NCBI GenBank assembly: GCA_009602735.1
Contig: WELA01007774.1
Span: 577,279 to 641,278 of the forward strand
Source of the DNA: Mesotaenium endlicherianum
Lineage: Eukaryota; Streptophyta; Zygnematophyceae; Zygnematales; Mesotaeniaceae
DNA length: 64,000 nucleotides
Reading direction: 5' to 3'
In this document: positions 1 to 13,100 of the stretch, piece by piece
How positions within the stretch are numbered: position 1 is the first letter of the stretch
Layout: each line of letters begins with the position of its first letter
Notes under the pieces: model-generated
What the model saw: only the letters and a program-made list of their open reading frames with translations
Told to the model about the DNA's origin: nothing
Databases searched by the model: none
Made by a program: the position numbers and the translations under genes

Positions 1-173
1 CCTCCCCCCGTCCCCCCCGCCCGACCGCCAGGGGAAGCAACACGGCTGCTACCTAAGTCTGCAACTCCCTGGCCACGAGCGAGAGATCATGACTGGTTTA
101 CACATGCAGACACCAGAATCCGTAGCATCGAGATCCCAAGATGGGACAGGCAGAGGGGGACGAGCTCGCACAC

Positions 174-3100
174 CTCCGCAATCTGCTTGATGTACTTGTC
201 GGCGCCCGTGCTGAAGTGGGTGCCGCCGCCCGGGAAGCGGATCCTGTCGCCCTCCACCACCATCCAGTTCTGGTCCGACTTCTCCTGGGCCAGGAACGTG
301 TGCGGCACGTTTGCCTTCCACACCTCGTCGCGGCTCTGGGGCCACTCAATGGGAATCTGCAGAGGGGGAGATAGAGGAAAGGAGAGGATTACGAAAAGAG
401 GAAGCCGGAAAGAGAGGGAGAGTGTGGGAGAGCGAGGAAAGGGAGGGAGAGAGGAGAGAGAGGGGGGGGGGGAAGACCTTGATGAAAAACAAGAGACGGG
501 AGCAATAGAGAAACAGAGAAGGAGGGCAAGAAATAAGGAGGTGCACACCAAGAGTCCCCCCTGCTGCGTGGAAAGGCGTGTAGGCCAGCACTCAACCTCG
601 AGGCTTGAGGAGCCTAATTATCTGCCGCGAGAGGAAGGGGGGGAAGGGGGGGAGGGGGGGGGACACTCGCCGGGAACACCTCGAGAATCACCCGCACTTG
701 ACCAAGAAGCACGACCACACACGGGCTCAACCAGCACTCGCATCAAACCAAGGCGAGAGGCTCGTACAAATTAGCTCCCACGCACAAGGAGCCTCACATC
801 ACGACGAAGGTAGTACACAAGAGGAATCCATGAATTTCATCCTGACTGAGCAGGCACTTTAGAAGGCAAAACGAGCAGGCAAGAAGAGGGCGCGGGAGAA
901 GGAAGAGCCGTGCGGTGATGGGAGATGAGGTCCACCTTGTAGCCTTCTGGGGGGGGGATGAGGCACTTCATGCGCAGGTCGGAGGTGGGGCAGTGGCGCT
1001 CGTAGTGCTCCATGAGAGCCGTCTTCAGCTTCAGCTTCATCTTCTTCTGCATCTTGTGGTCCAGGCAGGGGATGATGTCCGAGTACTGCGAGCCGCAGAT
1101 CTGAACAATCCAGCGGGCAGCAGCAGCAGCAGCAGGGAAGGGAGGGGAAGAGAAGGAAGAAGAGGGAGGAGGAGGAGGAGGAGGCGGAGAGTCTTAGGGC
1201 TGTTACCAGACATCGGAAGCATTGCAGGGAGCGGGGCCAGTGTGGAGCGGGGTTCTGTAGTGTGAACGATGGAGCAACTCGACGTATCATGCAGTAACGC
1301 CTCGGAGTGTCAGGGAGGTGCGCGCTCGAGTCTCTCTCTCCCGCGTGCTCTCACTCTCCTGACGTTTTTATTCGCGTCAGCAAGTGCTCGCTCAAAGCTC
1401 CTACGCTGCTCTGAGAGAGGGGTTAGGGACGGGCATTCAATCCCCAAATGCTGCTTCGAGTACGCCTCAACACACCTTGTAGTGCACTCTGCCATGGATG
1501 TGCCAAACATCGGCTTCTTCTCCAAGAATGACCAAGAGCCACGCAAGCACAGCGCAGCAGCGCCGTTCCGACAGATGAGAGCACCGGGACAGCTCGCACG
1601 CACTAAGAGGAAACGTGAGGTGCAGCACAGCGCAAGCAGCACCCCTGTAGCCGCTGGCGCAATCTCAGTTCTTCTGAAGTGCTGCTTCAAGATTCATACA
1701 GATCCGCCGGTTGGCTGCAAAGGGTTCTGCATGTGCTGAGTGTGCAATGGCTTCTGTTCAGGCAGCAACAGGAGGAATTTAGTTTTTTATCATACCGGCA
1801 CGCCCTTGGAGGTGACGGAAATCGTCTTCTTGTCGGCTCCTGCCACGTCGTCCTCGGCGTCATTTCCCCCGGAGGATTCTCCTGCTGCTCCTGCGCCGCC
1901 GGCTGCCGCCTTGCTACCCGCCCCCGACTCCTCTACAGGGCTTTGCTCCTCCCCAGGCTCCTCTTCCCCCGCCATGGCTGCTCTCCATGCAGAGCCCCGC
2001 AGAGGACTCAGGTCCTCCTCAGGGGCCACTTCGTCGTCTCCAGCGTCCTTCTCTGCCCCGCCCTTCTTCGCAGGGCCCTCTGACTCGCTCTCGGGCTCGA
2101 GCTCCGTCGCATCGACGTCCGCTGACTCACCGCCCGATTTGGGGTCGACTGCCTTGGAGCCTGCGGCTCTGTCGGTGAGCTCCCCCTCGCTGTCTCCTGC
2201 CTCCTCCTCTTGCGACGCGGATCCAGAAGCCTCCTCCTCGACGCCGTCGTCCTTAGCACCGGCGCGCCTGCACACTCACACGGAATGCAGAGGGGAGGGT
2301 CATCTTATGGTCTGCGCAATAGCAACCTCAAGGTTGCAATGATGCATGAGAAAGTTTACGGGAGTGAGCAGGTGCATTGTAGGGGGAGAGGTAGTGAGAG
2401 AGATAAGGAGAAGACACCTAAAGGCACCGGAAGTTGCAGAGGCCTCCCTTTGCTCTGTAGAGGAGCGACACCAGGACCAGGCCTGGTGCACTACACGAGC
2501 GGAGTGCGACAGCTGTCTGCTAGCATTGGGTGTGCCAATAGAAGGAAATGGGGCGGTTTACAGCCCAAGGCCTGGGCTCCCTGGAACCAAACAGCAAATA
2601 ACCGAAAGCCAAGCTTTGACTGCAAAAAGCACTGCTCTCCAATCGCAGAACTGGAGTCCAGCAGTACAATTCAGACAGAGGTCATATGATGTCCATACCA
2701 GGATACTACTGGAACGATCAGCACAGTATTGCCACAACCAACAGGCGTGTAGGGAGGAGGGCTCTTAATATTAGTAAGTGAAGCTTGTACCTGTCAGCGG
2801 TGGTCGAGCTAGCTCCAGTCTTCCCCTCTGCAGCGTCCTCCACACCTCCATCGCCCTCCACCTGTTCCTTGCCTCCCACCTCCTCTTCACCTGCCTCGCC
2901 GCTCCCCTCCTCCTTGCCTTCAAGTTCGGAAGCTTCAGAGAGCTTACTAACGCCACTGTCCCCTTCTCCCTTGACGCCATCTTCAGCTTGCTCTTCATTC
3001 ATCTTGAGCGAGCCTCCCAACTTCTCTTCACCACTCCCAGTGCCTTGCTCCTCTCCCTCTCCCTCCTCACCTGCGGCCGAGTCACCACTGAGAATCGGCC

Positions 3101-4064
3101 CTGATACCGGGGAATTTGGTTTCTCAGGCAGATTGGTTACCTCCTCTAGGATTGAGCCATCCTCCTTAATCTCGGACGGCTGACTGCCACCGCGGCCTGC
3201 TGCATCCCCAAGGTGTGTCTCTTTTCCTGCGTCTAACGCAGAAGACGGGTCTTCCCCAGCCGTTGTGCTCTCGAGATCATCAGCTGCACCAGCAGTTCGC
3301 ATCGGGTTCACGTTCTGATCTTCGCTCTCCTTGCCAGTTTCTGCAAGATTGGTCCGCTCTGGGCCAACATCTACCCCACGATTCACAAAGTTACTCTCCT
3401 CTGACAAACTGCTGTCTTCCTGATCCTGCACCAAATACACGAGATTCCTGTGAGATGGAAACATTCACTAGCCTCTGAAGCTGCACAATAAAGCTTCCCT
3501 TTCAGCCCCTTCAGATCCCTAGATGTAAAGCCAGATAGAATGCTGGTCTTAGTTAAAGAGCGAGCAAGAACACAACCTACAATGCACTTTGGTTGGGAGC
3601 ACATCAAAAGGTGTGAGTACCATTTTAACAGGTGCCATGCGGCTGGCTACCTACAACAAAGCAAAACTTTGCTTGACAACTGGGCTGCACCACAGCTCTT
3701 TGGCAGAGCACACCAGGACCAAGTCCGCTAAAGCAAATCTTAGAGACATCTCATGCTTCGCAGACAAGCTTCAGCTTAACATGACGTCAGTACATTATCT
3801 CGCTTTTTCTACATGCCAGCTTCCTTTTCAGACCGTACACTTCACCTTGAAAGGTAGTGAGAGAAACTTTACTTGAGAACGAAACTGGTCTTCAGGGGTT
3901 TCAAGCGCTTCTCCCATTGAACGAGCTCTGACCCTTGCTCCAAAGACAGTAGCATAATATACAGAGAGGATTGCAAGCATAAGGACAACTAGACACACAG
4001 ACATTGTAACCCTCCTGCTAGCTGCAAGGGCCTCATTCCGCTTCCTGAAACTAAGGCCCTCCAT
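174..4064 (-). CDS. PMT-family (QUA/TSD2-like) putative methyltransferase, N-terminal half, 5 exons, continues past the left edge
   Basis: Plant PMT proteins are Golgi type II membrane proteins thought to methylate pectin or other wall polymers using S-adenosylmethionine. Exons read on the minus strand are 4064-3873, 3425-2791, 2267-1796, 1100-936 and 356-174. All introns are GT-AG and all phases agree, giving 549 codons here. Exon 1 has a short basic cytosolic tail and one membrane segment near residues 19-43 (core SVCLVVLMLAILSVYY). Exons 2-3 form an acidic Glu/Ser/Gly-rich linker of about 370 residues, as in the PMT24-27 subgroup. Exons 4-5 carry the family signatures DIIPCLD, LMEHYERHCP, CLIPPPEGYK, IEWPQSRDEVWKANVPHT, KSDQNWMV and FPGGGTHF. 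The SAM-binding motif and the rest of the catalytic domain must lie left of position 1. I chose the ATG at 4064 because the ORF upstream of it has no ATG. The exon sequence resembles the PMT1-3 type while the linker resembles PMT24-27, so I give no symbol. Confidence 0.9.
1111..1190. repeat. CAG and GGA microsatellites in PMT intron 3
   Basis: A run of six or so CAG triplets is followed by a purine-rich GGA tract. Both lie inside the third intron of the PMT gene (1101-1795). The fourth intron (357-935) likewise holds long G/GA-rich runs near 447-475 and 637-661. They explain several spurious ORFs on both strands. Confidence 0.8.
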
Positions 4065-4114
4065 TTTGCCGCGTCTACGCACACGCGGTTGCCAGAAACG
4101 AGACACGGTTCTCG

Positions 4115-4122
4115 TATATAAA
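4115..4122 (-). promoter_or_regulatory. Possible TATA box of the PMT gene
   Basis: Read on the minus strand, TTTATATA lies about 50 bp upstream of the chosen ATG (4064). This is a plausible TATA position if the 5' leader is only about 20-25 nt. It is seen as a motif only; there is no independent evidence for the transcription start. Confidence 0.3.
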
Positions 4123-6234
4123 CAACTTCCTGACGCCAGGAGGCACGTACTGTTTCCTATTTTAAGCGAGCTGCAAGCGCAAGGGGCACAAAACTCTTGG
4201 CCTTGAACTAAACGTATGGAGAAAATGAAGAACCCCGATCACGACATAGCAGATACTTGATCACTACTACTTCATATCTCTACAGCCCGACATAACACGA
4301 GACAGAAAGTATAATGTCGCGAGCTCCAGCTGTTTCACGAAGATGGGTACGCTTTAGATGCTGGACATGACGCCCACCAATCTTATGCACGTATCTGTCA
4401 AATCCAGCCTGTGAAATCAGAGACCTGCGTTGTGATGAGCAATGAGACCGCTACTTCACTTCGCTGCAGAGACAGTCATGTCAAGTAGGACTCCAACGCT
4501 AATGGCTGCAGGCTAACTGTTGCAGACAACTGGTTGCTGAGCCCCTGCTGAGCTTGGCTAAGCAAGACCTACCCAGTGCTATACCGAGAGCTGCCGAGAG
4601 CAATTCGGTGCAGCAGGGCGGGAACTTGGGAAAGACGTTTTGGACAAGACAGCTCCACCCGTCGGGCTCCGCTCACCCGTCGATTGAACGGTCACATCCA
4701 GCTAACATCGACCGATAATCCCGCCACCAGTATTTCTCCCACCAAATAAACAAAAACAACCTTCAAAAATATTTCATAAATCGAAATTAGTAATGAAGCA
4801 GGCCTACTGATCACGAGCTGGAGAAGAAGGTCAATCTATACACGCTTCGCGTGTCGGTTCAAATGACCGAGGTTACAGCAGCATGCAGCAGGCCTGGCGG
4901 GGCTAGGCAGGACCAGAGCAGGACCGAGGGCAAAACCGAAGGGAGACGAAGCAAGCTGGATACGAAGCGCTTTTATGAAGTGCTTAAAGTTGCTTCAAGC
5001 CGCTTCTGAATACTTCGCAATGCTCAATGGACAAGAGCGTTGAGGTCCCTTTGATGTACACCTGTTGTTTGGTATGGAGGGAATAGCTCTTTTGGAGGGG
5101 CGTGACATTGTACAACGCACTATTTTTGATGCACTTTCTTACTCCTCAATTAACAATTTACTCGATGTACACTGCACTTTACATAGAGCCTTCGCTTCAC
5201 TTCAAGGCTACTTCTTGATATGATGTGAGAAACAATTTAGAGGTCCGTCTCCACTGCTGTCAGCGCAACATAGCAAGAATTGATATTATTTTGGTCAATT
5301 TTTCATGCTTACTCAATACCTTTGTTATGAGACACCTGCTGTTAAGTTGTAGACAAATTTCGAGTCATCTTCTAAGCTTATGATTGGAAAAGGGAGCGTA
5401 ATAACAGCGTATGCTTTGGGACCTTTGCAAGGAAGACAGGACATCTTGACGATATAAATATAAATACAGTGTGACTGTATACAATACAAACAGATTGAGA
5501 TTCACACTCGTTTATTGCCTAATAACCTCACAAGTAGCTCTGGCTATTGAAAAATACTAGCACGTACTGCTTGTGTGGGGTATATGGATTGCTGGCACTT
5601 TATTTCTTTTGCAAGTGTTTTGTGAGCAAATAGCCTTTGAATGCAATAGGATACTGAAGTTTTGAAGAAGCGGGAGCATGTTTGTTGCTTCCATAAATAT
5701 GTCTCAAAGACATTCTATAATAATCTCACAAACACATGTAAGGTTGATAAATTATTGATGTCCTTTATTATTGTTGTCAAAATAAAGATATGGCTCTTCA
5801 TCCTGCCAAGCACTGATTTTGGCATCCTAGTCTTGGTGGGTCTCATCGAAAAGCTAAGGGCCAGCAATCATATGAAGTACGTTTCTTCATGTTTCTGCAG
5901 TACACTGCCGTGTTAGACAATTAAGTACAATAAACAATGAATTGCCTACATGGAAGTTTTATGTGAGGACTGGATACCTGGCAATAGACACTTCATGACT
6001 TCAAATTTTTAACTCTGATCCATATCATCCTGGAATCATGTATGTATGGCGCCAATATTTCCCGACAAATTACGTTGTGCGCAGCTGTCCTAAGTGAAGA
6101 GCTACGAGAAACGATCTCACAGAAGCTGATGGACCAATAGACAGAACCTGCCACTTCATTCGTGTGGCAAATGCAGCAGATTCTAGCACTCAATATTTGT
6201 TCCTCAGAAATCAGGACGCCTAAGACTCCAACTT
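4123..6234. other. Intergenic, nothing recognised
   Basis: This stretch lies upstream of the PMT gene. It has no ORF of recognisable family, no terminal repeats and no RNA gene that I can see. It becomes AT-richer after about 5050. Any PMT promoter elements beyond the TATA-like motif would lie at its left end. Confidence 0.5.
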
Positions 6235-6360
6235 GACCTGTGTGTGACTGCCCTGACTCTGCCCGCCGTTTCCTGGCAGCATGGAGGTGATGAAGAAGCT
6301 GACCTGTGTGGGACCGCCCTCACTTTGCCCGTTCCGGGCAGCATAGAGGTTATGAAGGTG
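6235..6360 (+). repeat. Two-copy tandem duplication, period 66 bp
   Basis: Two diverged units start with GACCTGTGTG at 6235 and 6301. Each runs through a pyrimidine-rich stretch into GGCAGCAT and then AGGTKATGAAG. The second unit continues into a short open frame (to 6501) with LWDRLATN and QHPIVLI, faintly reminiscent of the C-terminal part of RPA1-like proteins. That resemblance is too weak to call a gene. Confidence 0.6.
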
Positions 6361-7306
6361 CCGATGGAGAGCACAGACTTGTGGGACCGCCTGGCGACTA
6401 ACATAGCTTGCTTTTGCGAGGAGATGACACATGCCGAGTTTGACAGCTGCCCAGGTCAGCACCCCATCGTGCTGATTATGCAACGCCAGGCTGGCGCATG
6501 ACATGGCGCAGAAGATGCTCGCGCGCAAAATCTACGTCGTTGGATTCTCGTACCCGATACACACGCCACCTAAGCATCAGAGCCCCCCCCCCCTCCCTCA
6601 CCCCGCAATGACATTTTGCTCCCCATTGGCCATTCTCTCAAGAGACCCGCTGCGGTGCTCTCATGGGGGATGAAGATGTGGCTGTTTTTCTCGGACCTGA
6701 GCTCTTTCACACAAACTTTCTTGATTAGTTGTGCTCTTTTTTCCCGCTTTTGATTTCTTGCGCTGTTTTGCAGGGGCGGTGTTTGATTTCAGGTCATTAC
6801 TTCTCTTCCTTGCGCTATTTCCCTCGTATATTATGCAAAATTTGAACTTTACGGGTGTTCCCTTATCCGTTATTGAAAGTATGTCCGACCTTGGAGTTCG
6901 GAGGCCCGGGTCAAGGCAGTTTTTGGATATAATGTTATATTTTGGACTTATCTCTAGGGTTTACCTAGGAGCAAGGGCTCACTTTTCTAGGGGTCAAAAT
7001 GTTTTAGGGTTGTGGTTGGGGACTTACTCAAGCCCTGCTTCTCTTGCCCTGGCCCTTTGCGTTACTTTGTCTATCAACATCAACGTCGCACACATCAGCC
7101 TGCCTCAATCGGCACCTTGCAGGGCGCCCGCCCGAGCTCCGTCGTGGGCGGCGGCGCAAAGCACTCGCGCTCGCCTTGTGCACGTGCGCTCTCCTGGCGC
7201 GCTCTTGTCTGTGCACGCAAATGTGCCAGACGCGTGCTGCACGTGCCGACTATCAAGCTCTTCTTTTTGTCTCTGTTGCAAACACTGAGCAAACTATCTG
7301 ATAGTG
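6361..7306. other. Intergenic; one long but unrecognised open frame
   Basis: An open frame of 185 codons (6731-7288, plus strand) has no recognisable domain and ends in a composition-biased Ala/Ser/Arg/Cys stretch. A poly-C run lies near 6586. I see no signal that this is a gene. Confidence 0.4.
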
Positions 7307-8012
7307 TGAAATGAATTGACTTACCAATGAACAATTAACAATTAATAAAATCTCTTTACGTCAACAAGTAATCTTATAGGCTATTTTGATTTACCTAGTG
7401 ATTAGCAAAAGATTTCACAACTAGCGTCCCAATACTCATAAGTCAAATGCGAGTAAACAAGAATCAGTCATGCCATCAGTAAACTCATACGTAAGCAAAG
7501 TTAGAATTTGTATCAGTGGCTTCTCGCCTTAGATTCAGTCCTCTCAGTAAGCAGTACAAGAGAGTTGGCCTTGTTTTTGAATGCCAAACTCGAGAGCATG
7601 TCTAACCTATGTACATGGAATGAGTTTACTGTTCAACGGCAAGAGCGATCATCGCCTACTCGGGAGTTCACCATGTCGGTAGGACCTCGGCTAACCAGAT
7701 CCACATCCATCTCCCATCATCCCGAATTGCCATCCACCCAAGGGTGTCCTCTGGCCATTCATCTAGCATATCACACTTAAATGCATATCTAGGCAAGTCA
7801 CCGCTACCGAGTACGAGAGTCAGTTGACTGTAAAAGAATGTGTCAGCAAGCTGACCTAAGTTGACTTCAGCCTACTGCCATCGGCTGAGTCATTATACCA
7901 AATAATACTAAATGTCCAACGGACTTAATATTAATTAAAATTCAGCTGAGTGAACTGAATTAACTACTATATTCAAATGAATATAATATTCAATAATATA
8001 TTGATTATTACA
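7307..8012 (-). repeat. 3' LTR of element E
   Basis: This 706-bp copy of the B-family LTR runs from TGAAATGAATTGAC to GATTATTACA on the plus strand. It is followed at once by the family's purine-rich tract (seen here as CCTTCCAACTTAA). The sequence from about 8040 to 8200 matches the equivalent 3' internal region of element C. Confidence 0.85.
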
Positions 8013-8298
8013 AACCTTCCAACTTAACTTGTTGTCGTCTCGACAACACTAACTTTGAACTGTAAGGGTCCATCAGGCAAACAATACTGATCTCCCTACC
8101 ACCGCCTCTTGCTTCAACACTGCTGCCTAACTGTGAGGATCACTAGTTTCTGCAAGCCGTCACCTCCACCCTCAGCCAACTGCTATTGTGGAATGCAGAG
8201 AGACATCCAGGAAGACTGACTGAAGGATGGTTTACAAGCATTAGGGTGATGTTCCTGGAGCCCTGGGATCAGGAGAGTGAGACCTAGACGTGCACCTG

Positions 8299-8801
8299 TG
8301 TAGTGATTTGAGTTATTATATATTAGTATGCATATATTTTAAAATTTTCAAATATATTTGGAGTAGTATTGTGTGGATTCAAGTGTAAATAGGTACTCTA
8401 GTGACTTGGTTCATGTCCTTTGAACCTTCTAAGGCATTTTCGAAGTTAGAGGAAAGACCTAGAAGAACTCCACGTGGCAAAAGTCAAATGTGCCATTTTT
8501 AGGTCAAAAGGACATGTGTACATTATTCTAGAAAGAGGTGGCAAGTTTTGGGATGTGTTGGGTGCCAACACATCAACATACACCTTCCTAGAAATTACTT
8601 ATGTAGCAAGTATATAAACAAGAGCTAGAACATAGAAAGACATTGGAGAATCACTCTTGTACTTGCCAAAATCCAGAAATATATTAACTTTCAAGAAGCC
8701 ATCTCTCTTTCAAGAAGCTACCACTTGTGTTCAAAGATCCTTGTCTTGAATAGATAAAGTATCATACTTCACTAAGTACTTCATCGATCTCTTTCACTAC
8801 A
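8299..8801 (+). repeat. 5' LTR of element A
   Basis: The repeat is 503 bp, starting TGTAGTGATTTG and ending TTTCACTACA. It contains a TATA box (TATATAAA) at 8611-8618, a normal place for the U3 promoter. Confidence 0.95.
8611..8618 (+). promoter_or_regulatory. TATA box in the 5' LTR of element A
   Basis: TATATAAA lies about 190 bp before the LTR end. It implies transcription starting near 8640 and an R-U5 region of about 160 bp. Confidence 0.5.
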
Positions 8802-8802
8802 G

Positions 8803-8814
8803 TGGTATCGGAGC
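8803..8814 (+). other. Primer-binding site of element A (initiator tRNA-Met type)
   Basis: TGGTATCGGAGC starts two bases after the 5' LTR. It matches the common plant retroelement primer site complementary to the 3' end of initiator tRNA-Met, with one difference from the usual form. Confidence 0.85.
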
Positions 8815-8838
8815 TAGGCACTTTGGTAGCACAAGAAG

Positions 8839-10119
8839 ATGGCCGATCCTCAAGACCAACAGCAAGCTTTCGAAGGAAGCCCTTCCTCTCCAAGACACCC
8901 TCCTCCAGCGCCGATGGGAGAGCCCACTCAAGAAAATCTGCAACAACAAGAAGCACCACAAGGAGGAGCACACCCTCCTCCAGCGTCGATGGGACAGCCT
9001 ACTCAAGGAAATCTGCAACAACAAGAAGCACCACAAGGAGGAGCACCGTCAAATCCCGTGGCAGCCGCTATAGCAAAGTTGACCCCACCACAAGGAGTTC
9101 CCGCAAATGAGTGGGCAGCCTTCCTAATGACCGTCCACAACCAAGTGGGCTTGGCCACCTATGAAGCAACCGTGCAAGCGTCAAGAGAAGCTATGGCTGC
9201 CATGGTTGCCCCTATTGCGAGCAATGCTCAAAATCCAGCCCCGGCTCAAGCGCCTCCACAAGAGCCAACGAGAGCAAGGAAACTCATCAAGCCCGGCAAA
9301 CCCGACACTTTCAACCCTGGGAAAGGTGCCAACCTGAATTTATGGCTCTACCAAGTGGAGACGTACCTCGCATTCCTTGAAGTACCCGAGGAGGACCACC
9401 TTCCCTTTGCTGTTACCTTACTTAGAGGAGCAGCAACATCATGGTGGCGTAACTATCAAGCGGCTATATATCAAGCTATGGCGCACCCCATGCTCGGCCA
9501 AGAGCCCCCACCATCATATGCAAGATGGGCAGATTTTTGTGAGGCCCTCAAGAAGCAATTCATGCCCATCAATGCGGAGAAGATTGCCCGAGGAAAGCTC
9601 CACCATCTCAAGCAAACGACGTCCGTTCAAGAGTATACATCCAGATTTCACGCCCTCACTCTTGAGATCCCCAACATGTCTCTCGAGGAGAAGATTGACC
9701 GCTACATCTTTGGCCTCAAACCCAAGGTGGCAAAGGAAGTGGAGTTACGCGACTTGACGGACTTCTCAAAGATCATTGAAGTGGCCCAAAAGGTGGATAC
9801 CTTGGATTTCAAGCACTCCGTGCCTCCATCTTCACGGGTTCCGGCGACGCGGGTGTACGCAGCCCCTTCCACATCCGAATCTGGACCCACACCCATGGAA
9901 ATCGGAGTTATTAAAAGGGACCCCGCGGCTGCCCGGAAGAGTGGAAGACCCTCCAATGACACTTATGATGCAAGAAACCAGCAAGGAGTGAAAGCAAGAC
10001 TCTCCCCGGCTGAAAAAGAAGCTCTCATGACGGCTGGACTATGCTTTTATTGCAAGGAAAAGGGCCATCGTGCACTCTCATGCCCCAAAAAGTTGTCAAA
10101 AAACGGACAGCGCCGGTAG
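8839..10119 (+). CDS. gag: Element A gag (capsid/nucleocapsid)
   Basis: An open frame of 426 codons. The N-terminal 75 residues are Pro/Gln/Gly-rich and hold an imperfect internal duplication ([12 protein letters not shown] twice). The middle third is the Ty3-type capsid region ([19 protein letters not shown]... to [17 protein letters not shown]). Near residues 399-416 is a CCHC zinc knuckle ([14 protein letters not shown]) that would bind RNA. The end overlaps pol, which is in another frame. This is a common Ty3/gypsy layout in which pol is reached by programmed read-through. Confidence 0.92.
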   Translation: MADPQDQQQAFEGSPSSPRHPPPAPMGEPTQENLQQQEAPQGGAHPPPASMGQPTQGNLQQQEAPQGGAPSNPVAAAIAKLTPPQGVPANEWAAFLMTVHNQVGLATYEATVQASREAMAAMVAPIASNAQNPAPAQAPPQEPTRARKLIKPGKPDTFNPGKGANLNLWLYQVETYLAFLEVPEEDHLPFAVTLLRGAATSWWRNYQAAIYQAMAHPMLGQEPPPSYARWADFCEALKKQFMPINAEKIARGKLHHLKQTTSVQEYTSRFHALTLEIPNMSLEEKIDRYIFGLKPKVAKEVELRDLTDFSKIIEVAQKVDTLDFKHSVPPSSRVPATRVYAAPSTSESGPTPMEIGVIKRDPAAARKSGRPSNDTYDARNQQGVKARLSPAEKEALMTAGLCFYCKEKGHRALSCPKKLSKNGQRR

Positions 10120-13100
10120 GCCAGGAGCCTACCACCCCAAGACCCACTTCACGAGAAGACAACAAGCCAAGTGAGGTGGAGACCCCCGTTGAAGACGACG
10201 TTCCAGCCCCAATGAGTTTGAGAGGTTACCTTGGAGGAGAGAAGGTCCACATCTTGGTGGATAGCGGAGCTCAAGGCAACTTCATTGCTGCAGATTTTGC
10301 CACCAAGCACGGTATTACTATGCGAACTCTTGACCACGACGAGGAGATTATGATGCCCGATGGATTCTCCTATACTACCCCTTCCAAGAAGACGTACCCC
10401 TTGGCACTCTCTATCAAGTCCTTCAAGGATAGAGTAGTGTTCTCCCCCATGCAATTGGGCAAGTACGACGTCATCCTAGGGACGCCTTGGTTGACCAAGC
10501 ACAACCCCCAAGTTGATTGGAGGACCGGTACTATCAAGATCAAGAATGACATCACTTCAAGAATCTGTATTTTGCGCGCAATCCAGAATATCCAGACCCA
10601 AGACATCGAGAAGCCGACACACGAGATACTATTGTCCGCCCTCCAACTCAAGAGACTTGTGAGGAAGGGACACGAGCTTCTTTTGGTCTTGATCACGCCG
10701 AAAGACATCGAGAAAGACATCGAGAGTCAAGAAGGCAGCCCCATTCCCCAGGAGATACAAGAAGTCTTAGAGGACTACAAAGATGTATTCTCCTCGGAAT
10801 TGCCCAAGGGCTTACCCCCCAAGAGATTCGTAGACCACAAGATAGAGTTGGAGCCCGGAAGCAAGCCCATCTCTCGGCCTACGTTCAAAATGTCATACAC
10901 GGAGCTAGACGAAGTCAAGAAGCAAATCAAGGAGCTACTGGAGCATGGCTTCATTCGACCTAGCAAGTCGCCATTTGGAGCCCCGGTGCTATTTGTCAAG
11001 AAGAAAGATGGTACCTTGAGGATGTGTGTGGACTATCGCGCCCTCAACAAGATCACCATCAAGAATCGATACCCGCTGCCGCGCATGGATGAGCTCATGG
11101 ACCGGCTGGTTGGAGCCAAGTACTTCACGAAGATTGACTTACGGAGCGGCTACCACCAGATTCGCATCGCAGAACCGGACATAGAGAAGACGGCATTCAG
11201 GACAAGATATGGACATTTTGAGTTCATGGTCCTGCCATTTGGACTCACCAACGCGCCAGCAACTTTCATGACTATGATGAACACCATATTTCAGCCCATG
11301 TTGGACAGATTTGTGGTGGTATTCATCGATGACATCCTTATCTACAGCAAGACCCTTGAAGAGCATGCGAGACACTTGAAAGAAGTCCTTGAAGTATTGA
11401 AGCAAAACAAGCTGTTTGCGAAGGAGTCAAAATGCGAGTTTGCCAAACAAGAAGTGGAGTTCCTAGGTCTCCACGTGACTGCTGATGGCATCAAGATAGA
11501 CCCCAAGAAGACCACGGTGGTGGAGGAATGGCCAACCCCCACGACCAAGAAAGAACTCCAGTCATTCTTGGGATTTGCCAATTGGTACAGAAAATTCATC
11601 CAAGGCTTCTCGCACATAGCAGCCCCCCTGACAGATCTACTCAAGAAGGACAGGCTATATACATGGACCGAGAAAGAGGAAGAGGCATTTCAAGAGTTAA
11701 AGCGAAGATTGACCACATCCCCGGTGCTCACACTCCCAAGTCCAAACCCAGATTGGCCCTTCCACGTCATCACCGATGCATCTTCCTATGCAATAGGAGC
11801 AATCCTGCTTCAAGACCAAGGCAAGGGACTGCAGCCCATCGCCTACGAGTCAAGGAAGCTAAATCCAGCCGAGCAAAATTATACAACCACGGAGCGAGAG
11901 GCATTGGCGATTGTACATGCCTTGAAGGTTTGGCGCTGCTACGTTGAAGGACGCAAAGTACTGGTCACCACGGACCACGAGGCGTTAAAGCACCTCCAGA
12001 CGCAGCCGTATCTCTCAAGGAGACAAGCAAGATGGAGCGGATACTTGCAACAATACAACATCACGATTCAGTACCAGCCCGGCAAGACAAACCCGGCTGA
12101 CCCCCTCTCAAGACTGCAATTAAATGCAGTGATGGTATCCCTGAAGACAGATCTGGAAGCTCGATTTTCAGCCGCCTATGAAAGAGACCCTTACTACAAG
12201 AACGGAGAAGCAGCCTTGGACCCATGCAAGAAGCAAGAAGGCAATTATTGGGTGAGGCAAGATACGGGCCAGAGATGTGTTCCTAATGACTTAGACCTCC
12301 GGCTCTTGCTTCTACGAGAAGCACACGACAACCCTCTTGGAGGACACTTTGGAATCCTAAGGACCACGGGCGTTCTAGCTAGGACTTATTGTTGGCCAGG
12401 CATGTCTAAGCAAGTCAAGGAGTACTGCAGGAGCTGTGACACATGCCAAAGAATCAAGCCATCATCGCAAAAGGCGGGAGGACTCCTCCAACCACTACCA
12501 ATCCCCGAAAGACAATGGACGGACATCTCAATGGACCTTATCGTGGACTTGCCCGTGACACCTCGAGGCCATAATGCAATACTCACGGTGGTGGACAGAC
12601 TTACCAAGATGGCTCATTTTATTCCCACGACGACTAAGGCTACAGCACCACAACTTGCAAGACTCATCTTTGACAACATCTTCCGACTCCACGGACTACC
12701 ATCAAGAATTGTGTCAGATAGAGACCCAAGATTCACAAGCCATTTCTGGAAAAATCTCTTCAAGAACTTGGGTACATCACTGGATATGTCTATCGCCTAC
12801 CACCCACAATCAAATGGGCAAACCGAGCGTATCAATCGTACCCTAAAGACCTCTCTAAAGGCCTACGTGTCTACTCTGGAGCACGATTGGGACATGTACT
12901 TGACCCCCCTAGAGTTTGCCTACAACAACACAACGCAAGCCTCTACCCAAGAGTCCCCATTCTTCCTCAACTATGGCTTCCATCCAACCACGCCGCTGAG
13001 CTTCACGGTTGGCCATGATGAAGTACTTGCAGCCACAGATTTTTTGGAGACATTAGAAGCAGCCCTTGCAGCAGCCAAGAAAGCTCTACAACACGCACAA

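Noticed and set aside
187-774. 195-codon open frame on the plus strand
   Set aside because: It lies antisense to PMT exon 5 and its GA-rich intron and has low-complexity composition. The minus strand has clear family motifs and splice sites.
6355-6501. RPA1-like fragment (LWDRLATN...QHPIVLI)
   Set aside because: Only two short blocks resemble RPA1. The frame overlaps a tandem duplication and no oligonucleotide-binding domain follows. Too weak to annotate.
6731-7288. 185-codon open frame
   Set aside because: No recognisable domain, with a composition-biased C-terminal third and no promoter or splice context.
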